Source: Deltaproteobacteria bacterium (lineage in GTDB: Bacteria; Desulfobacterota; Desulfuromonadia; Geobacterales; DSM-12255). Taken from it: 46,358 bases of DNA. The translations under genes were made by a program, and so were the position numbers. The notes beneath the pieces are model-generated. The model was not told where the DNA came from. It ran no database searches and worked only from the letters and a program-made list of their open reading frames with translations. Below are positions 1 to 7,427 of this stretch, in pieces; position 1 is the stretch's first letter, and each line of letters starts with the position of its first letter. The DNA lies in NCBI GenBank assembly GCA_021849045.1, contig JAJZTK010000012.1, forward strand, positions 1 through 46,358, read 5' to 3'.

Positions 1-1802
1 CCGATCTATCCGTCGGGATCGAAGCGCTGCTGGAGTTGCTGCAGAATAAAGGGGTGATTTCCGGCGAAGAGAGTAAGGCCTTTGCCGATAAGAGCGGTTC
101 GGCGTCGCGCACCGACCTGAAGGCGGTGATCGATCTCCTGCGGACCAAGGGGACCATCAGCAGCGACGAGGCCGCTGCCTTTCTGCAGCGTTTGGCTGCC
201 CAGCCTCAAAAGGAAGCGGAAAAGGCTGCGGACATAGTGCCGTCAGTGCCTGATACCGATGCCAAGGGGGCTGTGCCGATCCCGAACGACGAGCTCAAGC
301 CGACCCTGGAGGTGCTGCGCGAGCAAGGTGTTCTGGGCGTGGACGAGGTTGCCCAGATCGGTGAGCGGATAGGCAAGAAATGGTCGACCGCCGACGAGGA
401 CGAGCCGTTGGCCCTGACGGACCGGGAGATCGAGTACAGCCGCACCACTCTGCCGAAGGAGGGGCTTCTGAGCGATATTGCCCAGCTTCGGCGCCAGGGG
501 CTTATTGACAGGGACGAGGCGGAACGGATCAAAAAACGCTTCATACAGAAGCTTTCGCTTGAGCGGGTGACTGCGGACATCGGTGAGGAAGCGCGGCGGG
601 AGATCAAAAACCAGGTGGAGTCCCGGGTGCCGGAACTTCCCGAATGGACCCGGCGGATCAAGTTCAATGGCGATCTGCGACTGCGCTATGAAGCGGATTT
701 TTTTGACGGGCTGAATGCCCTTTTTATCAAGCCGGACAACACCACGGTGCTGCTCAATACTTCCGAGGACCGTCACCGCATCCGCCTCCGTGCCCGTCTG
801 GGCATGACCGCCAAGGTGAACGACGAGATGGAAGCGGGAATCGGCCTGGCCACCGGTAACACCACCGATCCGGTATCGACCAATCAAACACTTGGTGATT
901 CGCTCAACAAGAAAAACTTTCTCCTGGACCTGGCCTACCTGAAGTGGAGTCCAACCCCGGCTGTGACCCTGTGGGGTGGCCGCTTTCCGAGCCCGTGGTT
1001 CAGCACCGACCTGGTCTGGGACCCGGATATCAACTTCGATGGGGTGGCGGTCACTTACCGGCCACGGTTGACTTCGCGGACCAGCCTGTTCATGACCGCC
1101 GGCGCCTTCCCTATCCAGGAAGTGGAGCTGTCCAGCAGGGACAAGTGGCTCTTCGGCGGACAGGTCGGGGTCCGGTACAGCAATGAGGAAAAACTGTCAG
1201 TCAGGCTGGCAGCGGCGTTCTACGATTTCGAGCATACCACCGGTGTGGTCAACGATCCTGCCCGGCCGGGCGCGAATGACTGGACCGCGCCACTGTTCCA
1301 GCAGAAGGGGAACACCTTGATGGACATCGATCCGGGCACGGCGATCAAGACTGCCTATGCTTCCGATTTTCGCGAGCTGAATATTACCGGTTCTCTGGAT
1401 CTCGGTTTCTGGAACCCGGTGCGGGTGGTGTTGTTGGCCGATTATGTGAACAACCTGGGTTTCAACAAGACCGATGTGGACGCCAGAACCGGCAATAATG
1501 TGAAAAAGGAGACCGAGGGGTACCAGTTCGGCATTACCGTTGGTCATTCGGATACCGGTGCGTTCGGCAAATGGAAGGCCCTGCTCCTGTACAAGTACCT
1601 GGAGGCCGATGCGGTGATGGATGCCTTTACCGACTCGGATTTCCACCTGGGCGGGACCAACGCCAAGGGGTGGATCACCGGTGCAGACTTCGGGGTTGCC
1701 AAGAACACCTGGCTGTCGACGCGCTGGCTGACTGCCAACGAGATTTCCGGCCCGCCGCTGGGGATCGATGTCTTTCAGTTCAACGTAAACGCAAGATTCT
1801 GA
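1..1802 (+). CDS. Putative porin with SHOCT-like N-terminal repeats (5' end missing)
   Basis: The frame is open to the left edge (it reads Asp-Leu-Ser-Val from base 3), so the start lies outside the window. The first ~190 visible codons hold four degenerate helical repeats of the form LxxxGxIxxxEA: LLQNKGVISGEE, LLRTKGTISSDEA, LREQGVLGVDEV and LRRQGLIDRDEA. These resemble SHOCT units. From about codon 215 (IKFNGDLRLRYEADFF) to the terminal aromatic residue (NVNARF), alternating amphipathic strands indicate an outer-membrane beta-barrel of the Porin_5 / putative-porin type. A role in outer-membrane diffusion is inferred from the fold only. The next gene follows after a 185-bp gap that holds no other convincing gene. 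Nothing ties this porin directly to polysaccharide export. Confidence 0.75.
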   Translation, partial: DLSVGIEALLELLQNKGVISGEESKAFADKSGSASRTDLKAVIDLLRTKGTISSDEAAAFLQRLAAQPQKEAEKAADIVPSVPDTDAKGAVPIPNDELKPTLEVLREQGVLGVDEVAQIGERIGKKWSTADEDEPLALTDREIEYSRTTLPKEGLLSDIAQLRRQGLIDRDEAERIKKRFIQKLSLERVTADIGEEARREIKNQVESRVPELPEWTRRIKFNGDLRLRYEADFFDGLNALFIKPDNTTVLLNTSEDRHRIRLRARLGMTAKVNDEMEAGIGLATGNTTDPVSTNQTLGDSLNKKNFLLDLAYLKWSPTPAVTLWGGRFPSPWFSTDLVWDPDINFDGVAVTYRPRLTSRTSLFMTAGAFPIQEVELSSRDKWLFGGQVGVRYSNEEKLSVRLAAAFYDFEHTTGVVNDPARPGANDWTAPLFQQKGNTLMDIDPGTAIKTAYASDFRELNITGSLDLGFWNPVRVVLLADYVNNLGFNKTDVDARTGNNVKKETEGYQFGITVGHSDTGAFGKWKALLLYKYLEADAVMDAFTDSDFHLGGTNAKGWITGADFGVAKNTWLSTRWLTANEISGPPLGIDVFQFNVNARF

Positions 1803-1987
1803 TGGCCTCGTCCTTCAACGACTGGCACTGCGAGGAGAATCGCTGCGGCATGTTCGGATTCTGCGCGGCGAGCGGTATTCAACCGTCGGCGGCGAACGAG
1901 CCTCCTGTGCCGGAACGTTGTCTGTTGCCGGTCAATCAACGACATACCCGTCTGGAAGACGGCTGTCCGGATATCGAGGATATGGAA

Positions 1988-2998
1988 ATGAATGCCAGAT
2001 CGTGGCGCTGGTTATGTTCTTTAGTGCTGCTGTTGGGGCTCATTCCGGGAGCGATAACGCCCGGGGGCAGTGTGGCATGGGCAAAAGATGTCCGGTCGAC
2101 CGGCGGTGTCGCCGCACTGGTGAACGGCGTGGAAATAGGCCGGGATGAGTTCAAGAGTGAACTGGAGAGAGTGCAGCGGCAGCAGGGGACCAAAGGGAAG
2201 CTTGCCGACGAATCCAGGCTGGCGGAACTGCAGCGGGAGGCGCTGGAGAATCTGATCACGCGGGAACTCCTGTATCAGGAGAGCCGCCGGCAGAAGGTCA
2301 CGGTTGATACAGGTGCCGTGGACCGGCAGATGGAGCAACTAGCCGGACAGTTTAGCGACGAGGGCCAGTTTACAAAAACGCTGGAGAAGATCGGGACGAG
2401 CAAGGTCAAGGTGCGCGAGCAGATCGCCCGCGGGTTGGCGATCCGTGCCCTGATCGACGCGACCATCGGCACGAAGATAACGGTCTCGGACGATGAGCTT
2501 CTGACGTACTACGACCAGCACCGGGAGACATTCACCAATCCCCCGCAGGTTCACCTGAGTCATATTCTGACAGCGGTTGAACCCACGTGGCCCAAAGAAA
2601 AGAAGCAGGCGGCCAAAGACCGGATCGCGGGCCTGCGGAAACGGCTGATGACCGGCGAAGCGTTTGCCAGCCTGGCAGCAGAGCATTCCGACTGTCAGAG
2701 CAAGAGCAAGGGGGGAGACCTTGGCTGGTTTACTCCGGGACAGTTGACCCCCCAGTTGGAAAAACAGGTTGCCGCGCTGCCGGTAGGGAAACTGTCGCCG
2801 ATCGTGGAAGACCGTTTCGGTTTCCACGTGTTGAAGGTGCTGGAGCGCAAGTCAGCGGTCGTCCAGCCGCTGGAAGAGGTCAAGGGGAAGGTGAAGGGGC
2901 TCGTGAAGCAGGAGAAGGGGCTGAAGGAGCTGCAGCCGCTGGTGACCAAGCTGCGGGACGGGGCGAAGGTGGAGTTACGGCTGGTGGGGGATGAGTGA
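1988..2998 (+). CDS. Exported parvulin-type peptidyl-prolyl isomerase (EpsD/SurA-like)
   Basis: The 336-residue product has a signal peptide (hydrophobic LCSLVLLLGLIPGAI, likely cleavage after SVAWA, residue 32). A SurA-N-like helical region follows (about 38-180), then one rotamase (PPIC) domain at about 187-286 with the hallmark VHLSHILTAV start, GGDLGWF and FGFHVLKV. It should catalyse proline cis-trans isomerisation or chaperone outer-membrane proteins in the periplasm. PpiC-type proteins of the EpsD family are known companions of exosortase-linked EPS loci, which fits the neighbourhood. The frame is open far upstream, but GAGGA at 1976-1980 seven bases before this ATG and the position of the signal peptide favour 1988 over the ATG at 1982. 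The last ~53 codons recur as a fragment at 3891-4057. Confidence 0.85.
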   Translation: MNARSWRWLCSLVLLLGLIPGAITPGGSVAWAKDVRSTGGVAALVNGVEIGRDEFKSELERVQRQQGTKGKLADESRLAELQREALENLITRELLYQESRRQKVTVDTGAVDRQMEQLAGQFSDEGQFTKTLEKIGTSKVKVREQIARGLAIRALIDATIGTKITVSDDELLTYYDQHRETFTNPPQVHLSHILTAVEPTWPKEKKQAAKDRIAGLRKRLMTGEAFASLAAEHSDCQSKSKGGDLGWFTPGQLTPQLEKQVAALPVGKLSPIVEDRFGFHVLKVLERKSAVVQPLEEVKGKVKGLVKQEKGLKELQPLVTKLRDGAKVELRLVGDE

Positions 2999-3061
2999 GC
3001 TGAAGCAGTGCAATGGGCAGAGTTACTCTAATCGGTGTCACTGTTCTGTCGGCGTTGTGGA

Positions 3062-3490
3062 TCATGATTGCCAGGGATTGTACAGAGTGAGACCGTTGAT
3101 ATGCAAAAAGTCCCTGGTATTGCGGGTGGCAAGAGGATAACCATGCGCCAGGGCAATGGCAGCGATCATAGCATCTTCCGTGGAGATGGCTTGGCCGACT
3201 CTGCGTCTCCCGGAAACAACGGCAGCATAGCTGACCGCACCTGCCGCGTCAAAGGGAAGACATCTCCCGGCAAAATCCTGAGCGAACATTCCATCAGCCG
3301 CCACAGCCAGGGCATCCCGACGTTTTCCGGCAGGCAACAGCGAGATGCCGAGCATAATCTCCGCCTGGGTGATCGCGCTGATGTAGAAAAGGTTGCCGGT
3401 ACGTCCCGCAAACCAGTCCATCACCGGCTGTTCCGGTTGGGAACGCATCAGTTCGGAGAGCACATTGGTGTCAAGGAGGATGGATTCCAT
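3062..3490 (-). CDS. FitB/VapC-type PIN-domain toxin
   Basis: The product is a 142-residue PIN-domain ribonuclease of the VapC superfamily. It is closest in pattern to FitB, with the N-terminal LLDTNVLSELMR, central DFAGRCLPFDAA and C-terminal LATRNTRDF. The four acidic residues expected around the metal site are present (D7, E44, D106, D127), so the toxin appears intact. It lies 3 bp downstream of its antitoxin gene on the minus strand, opposite to the surrounding EPS genes. The normal partner is the ribbon-helix-helix antitoxin, which masks the active site and brings the pair to the operator. The RNA target cannot be read from the sequence. Confidence 0.9.
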   Translation of the reverse strand: MESILLDTNVLSELMRSQPEQPVMDWFAGRTGNLFYISAITQAEIMLGISLLPAGKRRDALAVAADGMFAQDFAGRCLPFDAAGAVSYAAVVSGRRRVGQAISTEDAMIAAIALAHGYPLATRNTRDFLHINGLTLYNPWQS

Positions 3491-3493
3491 TGT

Positions 3494-3739
3494 CTATTCA
3501 CCAAAATCTGGCGGATTACGGACCGGCTGTCGCGGGGGGATCGGCAGGGATTCAATGTCTAGCGACTCAAAACGTTGGTGTATGCTGGCAGCAAGGTTTT
3601 GCTCGATCACCGGGGCATTCAGGGTTTGAGCCAGGATAGTTCTTGCCTCTGCCTCCATGGAACGGCCATGCCGGGCGGCCCGCTGACGGAGTTGTGCTTT
3701 CAGGTTGTTGTCTAGGTTGCGGATGGTCAGAGATGCCAT
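3494..3739 (-). CDS. FitA-type ribbon-helix-helix antitoxin
   Basis: The 81-residue protein starts MASLTIRNLDNNLK and continues RAARHGRSMEAEAR, the ribbon-helix-helix signature of FitA-like antitoxins. The acidic, proline-rich tail (ESLPIPPRQP) is the likely toxin-wrapping segment. A longer reading frame exists upstream, but the AGGAG just before this ATG (on the minus strand) and the conserved FitA N-terminus fix the start here. The perfect inverted repeat at 3755-3789 begins 15 bp upstream of the start and is the expected autorepression operator. The gene precedes fitB by 3 bp, the usual antitoxin-first order. Confidence 0.88.
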   Translation of the reverse strand: MASLTIRNLDNNLKAQLRQRAARHGRSMEAEARTILAQTLNAPVIEQNLAASIHQRFESLDIESLPIPPRQPVRNPPDFGE

Positions 3740-3754
3740 GTGTGTCTCCTCTAC

Positions 3755-3789
3755 TGCAATCATTGATTGCAATGTAATCAATGATTGCA
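3755..3789 (-). promoter_or_regulatory. Palindromic operator of the FitAB-type module
   Basis: TGCAATCATTGATT (3755-3768) and its exact reverse complement AATCAATGATTGCA (3776-3789) are separated by 7 bp. This 14-bp perfect dyad lies just upstream of the antitoxin start. Ribbon-helix-helix antitoxins bind such repeats with their toxin to repress their own promoter. The role is inferred from position and symmetry. Confidence 0.8.
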
Positions 3790-3890
3790 GGCAGTGCAAG
3801 AAAATAGTGAGGATGTACCGCTCATGCTGAAGTTTGCGTTCTGGTAGACCTTAGAGCTGGGCTGATGAATTGGGTGGGCAGTCTATTTTT

Positions 3891-4057
3891 TGCTGGAGCG
3901 CAAGGCGGCCGTTGTTCAGCCGCTGGATGAGGTCAAGGTGAAGGTGAAGGGGCTCGTGAAGCAGGAGAAGGGGCTGAAGGAGCTGCAGCCGCTGGTGAGG
4001 AAGCTGCGGGACGGGGCGCGGGTGGAGTTGCGGCTGGTGGGGGACGGATGTGAGTGA
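3891..4057 (+). pseudogene. Fragment of a second peptidyl-prolyl isomerase 3' end
   Basis: This stretch repeats the 3' end of the isomerase gene (2838-2998) in the same orientation. There are about 12 base differences over roughly 150 aligned bases and an exact core of more than 50 bp. It encodes LLERKAAVVQPLDEVKVKVKG and ends LRLVGDGCE-stop. No start, signal peptide or catalytic domain precedes it, and similarity stops abruptly at 3891. It is therefore either the tail of a tandem paralogue whose body was replaced by the FitAB module, or a partial duplication made when the module arrived. Its stop overlaps the GTG start of the next gene (GTGAGTGA). Confidence 0.85.
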
Positions 4058-5291
4058 CAGCAGGCTCTCGTTTGTGGATAAGCAGGTCAGCCGCAGGCAG
4101 TTTATCGGTGTTGTGGCAGCAACGTTGTTGCCGTGTGCAACTAGGATAGCGTGGGGTGGAAGTCCTAGAAAAAAGAACGGTGCAGCTATGCCGGCCGTTT
4201 GCGAGCGTCGGGTGATGTTCGATGAGGATATTGCCTGGGCTCTTTCCCGTGGTGCCACTGATCGTATCGTATCGCAACTGCAGGCGACCGGTCTGAACGT
4301 CTATGTCCCATGTGTCTGGCACGGCCGTGGGAGCTACTATCCGACCCGGCTAACCCACCAGGATGAGCGCATTGCCAGCCGCCTTGCAACGGGTGATGAT
4401 CCGCTCACCTATCTACTGGAGCGTGCCCACCGTGTCGGTATCGAAGTCCACCCTTGGTTTACGGTAATGCGCAGGGAAGACAACCGCTATCCGGCGTTCT
4501 TTTCTCCTGAGACACCGCCTGAATCCTACGACGTTCATAATGGCGAGTTTAGAAGTTTCGTTGTCCAGCTTATGGTCGATTTGGTCCGCCGCTATCCTGT
4601 GGATGGGGTCAATCTCGATTACATCCGCAGCATGGGGATTTGTGTTTGCAACTCCTGCAGCACGACATATGCATCAAAAACCGGTCGCAATCTGATAGTG
4701 GACAGGAATCTACTCAAGGTCCCCGGTACTCGGTTGCCAAGCATGGAACACTGGAACGGCGAGGCAGTATCCTCTATTGTCCGGGACTTTGCCGTGGCGG
4801 CTCGGCAGGCCCGTCCCGGTCTCGTTATCAGTGTTGACGCCCACCCCGGAACGGACGATTGGCTGGGGCAGGGACAGGACAGCCCATACTGGCACCGAAA
4901 TGGCTGGGTCGACGTGGTTTATGCAATGGACTACCGCAAGAAACTCGATCCTGCCTACATCCGGCGAGCGGTTACGGCCCTGGGCGAGCCACAGGCGTTG
5001 ACCATGTTGGTTGCCATCTACGATCTGGTAGATCAGGCGGCTGTGACGCCGGAAGAGCAAAGTCGAAATACTGGCTCCTTCAACGGTAAAGCGATCGTTG
5101 CCCGGAATCCGTTGGATCTTGTCGAGTTTGTCCGGCAGGGTCGAAAGCTGTGGCCGGGAGGTGGCATAGCCTTCTACCACCTGCCACGCCTTACCAACGA
5201 GCAGAGCCGGGAGCTGCGATCGACGGTCTTTCCTGAATCGTGCCGCCCAGCTTGGCCTAAACGTCACAGCTCCATTGCGGAGGCACTTTGA
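4050..5291 (+). CDS. Tat-exported glycosyl-hydrolase-like protein (GHL10-type)
   Basis: The 413-residue protein begins at a GTG that overlaps the stop of the isomerase fragment. The N-terminus carries a twin-arginine motif (SRRQFIG, Arg15-Arg16) followed by a hydrophobic stretch (VVAATLLPCA), so Tat export is likely. The body looks like the GHL10/YddW-type TIM barrel: GLNVYVPCVWHGRGSYYP early, IEVHPWFTV near 131-138, and VDGVNLDYIRS near 184-194, where catalytic acids are expected in this group. A Cys cluster CVCNSC (198-203) follows. The likely role is trimming or remodelling a polysaccharide or glycan in the envelope; the substrate is unknown. Its stop overlaps the TTG start of the flippase gene, so it heads a tightly coupled operon. 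Confidence 0.75.
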   Translation: MSDSRLSFVDKQVSRRQFIGVVAATLLPCATRIAWGGSPRKKNGAAMPAVCERRVMFDEDIAWALSRGATDRIVSQLQATGLNVYVPCVWHGRGSYYPTRLTHQDERIASRLATGDDPLTYLLERAHRVGIEVHPWFTVMRREDNRYPAFFSPETPPESYDVHNGEFRSFVVQLMVDLVRRYPVDGVNLDYIRSMGICVCNSCSTTYASKTGRNLIVDRNLLKVPGTRLPSMEHWNGEAVSSIVRDFAVAARQARPGLVISVDAHPGTDDWLGQGQDSPYWHRNGWVDVVYAMDYRKKLDPAYIRRAVTALGEPQALTMLVAIYDLVDQAAVTPEEQSRNTGSFNGKAIVARNPLDLVEFVRQGRKLWPGGGIAFYHLPRLTNEQSRELRSTVFPESCRPAWPKRHSSIAEAL

Positions 5292-6538
5292 GCCTCAAAC
5301 GAGGCGTGTTTCTCAGTTTTACCGATCAAGCTCTGCTCAGTGCAACCAACTTTCTGGTTGGCCTTTTTGTCCTGCGGCATGTCCCGAAAAGTGCTTATGG
5401 CGAGTACATCTTCGCCGGTGCCGTGCTTCTTTTTCTCGCCGGGGTGCAAAACGCCGTGGCCATTACCCCGTTGACTGTTCTGGCGCCCGACAAGGGGAAA
5501 AGTGAAGCGGAGTTTCGTTCGGCGTTGGCCACTGGGCAGTTATTATTGCTCCTGCCTTTTTCGTTTATTCTTCTGCTCATTGGCTGGGGTGGGGGGCATT
5601 TTGACCTTTTCAGTAAGGGGATGGCAACAATTCTGCTGGTGGCCGGAATTGTCGCGCCGGGATTCCTGTTGCGGGAGTTGGTGCGGGGGATGCTCTTTCA
5701 ACGTTTGCGGGTTGGTACGGCACTGCTAGGTGACCTGATGGCGACGCTGCTGCTGGCGGGTGGTCTCCAGGTAGTGGGGAAGATCCTGCCGGACCAACTC
5801 CATCTGGGGGCGCTGTTTGTTACCGGTGGGGCAGCGTTGGTGGCCGGTGTCCTGTTTGCTGTTCCAGCCGGAACTCTGATCTGCAGCCGCTGGGGCGAGA
5901 TTACGGCTGCCCTGTCCGAGGCCTGGCAGCACGGCCGCTGGGCCTTGAGTGGAGTGGTGATCACCTGGTTGCAGGATCAAAGCTATATCTATCTGCTGAC
6001 CTTTCTGCTGGGGGCGGCCGGGACGGCTGACGCGAGTGCTGCTCGTCTGTTCCTGGCACCGGCCTCGTTGGTGATCGCCAGTTTTGGTCGAGTTCTCCTG
6101 CCGACTTTGGCCAGGCTGCACCACGAACGGCAGAGTCTTCGGTTTCGTCGGGTTGCCGGTAAAGGCCTTCTGGTTGTTGCCACAACGGTTGGCTGTTATG
6201 TGCTGGTGATTGCCGCAACGGCGGACCATCTGGCGGCCGCCTTTTTGCCGGCCAGTTATGGTGGTCTGCGGTGGATGGTACTGCTCTGGGGAGCATGTAC
6301 GCTCGTCCAGGTATTTCGTGGCCATTTTTCCTGGCTTCTACAGGCCAGCCGCTGCTTTCGGCCGATAACGATGGCTAACGCCCTAAGTAGCGTGGTGACT
6401 TTGCTGAGCGGAGCGCTGTTAATCAGCAGGTACGGTCCGGCCGGTGGGGTTGCTGCTTTGATCGTTGGCGAACTCGTTCTTACCGGGCTTCTTTGGAGGG
6501 TGGAGCGCAGGAGTGGTGATGGCGATGCTATCGATTGA
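5288..6538 (+). CDS. Wzx-type polysaccharide flippase (unit 1)
   Basis: The 416-residue polytopic membrane protein has long hydrophobic helices throughout and few charged loops. The N-terminus (FTDQALLSATNFLVGLFV) is typical of the Wzx / polysaccharide-transporter (MOP) superfamily. It is expected to move undecaprenyl-linked repeat units from the cytoplasmic to the periplasmic face. A TTG start is chosen because GGAGG stands just upstream and the preceding stop overlaps it (TTGA); no better ATG lies near. It is the first of two Wzx-like genes in the window (see 20708). Confidence 0.8.
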   Translation: MSLKRGVFLSFTDQALLSATNFLVGLFVLRHVPKSAYGEYIFAGAVLLFLAGVQNAVAITPLTVLAPDKGKSEAEFRSALATGQLLLLLPFSFILLLIGWGGGHFDLFSKGMATILLVAGIVAPGFLLRELVRGMLFQRLRVGTALLGDLMATLLLAGGLQVVGKILPDQLHLGALFVTGGAALVAGVLFAVPAGTLICSRWGEITAALSEAWQHGRWALSGVVITWLQDQSYIYLLTFLLGAAGTADASAARLFLAPASLVIASFGRVLLPTLARLHHERQSLRFRRVAGKGLLVVATTVGCYVLVIAATADHLAAAFLPASYGGLRWMVLLWGACTLVQVFRGHFSWLLQASRCFRPITMANALSSVVTLLSGALLISRYGPAGGVAALIVGELVLTGLLWRVERRSGDGDAID

Positions 6539-7427
6539 CATTTGCATCGCCACCTTTCGCCGGCCTGAACTGCTGGCGGCATTGCTGGCGAGCTTGGAGG
6601 CACAGGTACTACCGGTGGAGTTGGAGGTCCGGGTGATCGTAGTGGACAACGACGCTGGTGAAACGGCCAGACCGGTGGTAACAAACCATAGCCAAAGCTC
6701 TCGTTTCAAAGTTTTGTATGCCGTGGAGCCGGTGCAGAACATCGCCTTGGCCCGCAACCGTGGGGTGGCTTTTGCAGAAGGCGACTATCTTGCCTTCATC
6801 GATGACGATGAACAGGCGGCCCCCGACTGGCTAATCCAGCTCCTGGCCGCCAGGCAGCGTTTTGAGGCAGATGTGGTATTCGGGGCGGTCGAGTATCGAC
6901 TTCCTCCCCAAGCGGCACCCTGGATCAGGCGTGGGAGGTTTTTCGCCGGGCCTAGGCACAATTCCGGAACCGTTGTGTCAACAGGAGGTTTTGGAAATGT
7001 CCTGATTCGGGGCGCTCTGCTGCGGGCTACCCCTGGTCCCTGCAATCAGTCGTTCGGGCTTTCCGGAGGCGAGGACCATGAACTCTTTACCAGACTTCGT
7101 CTTCATGGTGCACGTTTAGTCTGGTGTGATGAAGCGGTTGTCTGGGAACAGGTGGGAGCAGAGCGCGTTCGGGTTTCCTACCTCGCTCGACGCGCACTAC
7201 GGAGCGGGCAGGCATTTGCCGCTGTCACCCTTAAACGGCTATCTCCGCCAGCCAGGATAAACTGGTTCGTGTGCCGTCTGTTGCTCTTTCTGCTGGCAGT
7301 TACGGCCATGCCGGTTGGCTGGCTGCTGCGTTACCACTGGGGTGTCAGGTCTCTTATGAAGGCCTGTGCCAACCTGGGACAACTCTCGGCGCTCTTTGGC
7401 TGCAGGTATCGACAATATGCAGAGTAA
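6519..7427 (+). CDS. Family 2 glycosyltransferase
   Basis: The 302-residue protein has a GT-A fold N-terminus (SIDICIATFRRPELL), a VIVVDND nucleotide-binding strand, the metal-binding FIDDDEQ motif and a GGEDHEL segment typical of inverting family-2 enzymes. A hydrophobic C-terminal helix (LLLFLLAVTAMPVGWLL) suggests membrane attachment. The ATG at 6519 is preceded by AGGAG (6509-6513) and overlaps the flippase stop by 20 bp. A second ATG at 6525 is possible. It should add one sugar to the lipid-linked unit; donor and acceptor cannot be told from the sequence. Confidence 0.85.
   Translation: MAMLSIDICIATFRRPELLAALLASLEAQVLPVELEVRVIVVDNDAGETARPVVTNHSQSSRFKVLYAVEPVQNIALARNRGVAFAEGDYLAFIDDDEQAAPDWLIQLLAARQRFEADVVFGAVEYRLPPQAAPWIRRGRFFAGPRHNSGTVVSTGGFGNVLIRGALLRATPGPCNQSFGLSGGEDHELFTRLRLHGARLVWCDEAVVWEQVGAERVRVSYLARRALRSGQAFAAVTLKRLSPPARINWFVCRLLLFLLAVTAMPVGWLLRYHWGVRSLMKACANLGQLSALFGCRYRQYAE

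Noticed and set aside
1805-1987. Longer N-terminus for the peptidyl-prolyl isomerase
   Set aside because: The frame is open upstream, but a signal peptide starting at 1988 and GAGGA seven bases before it argue against the extension.
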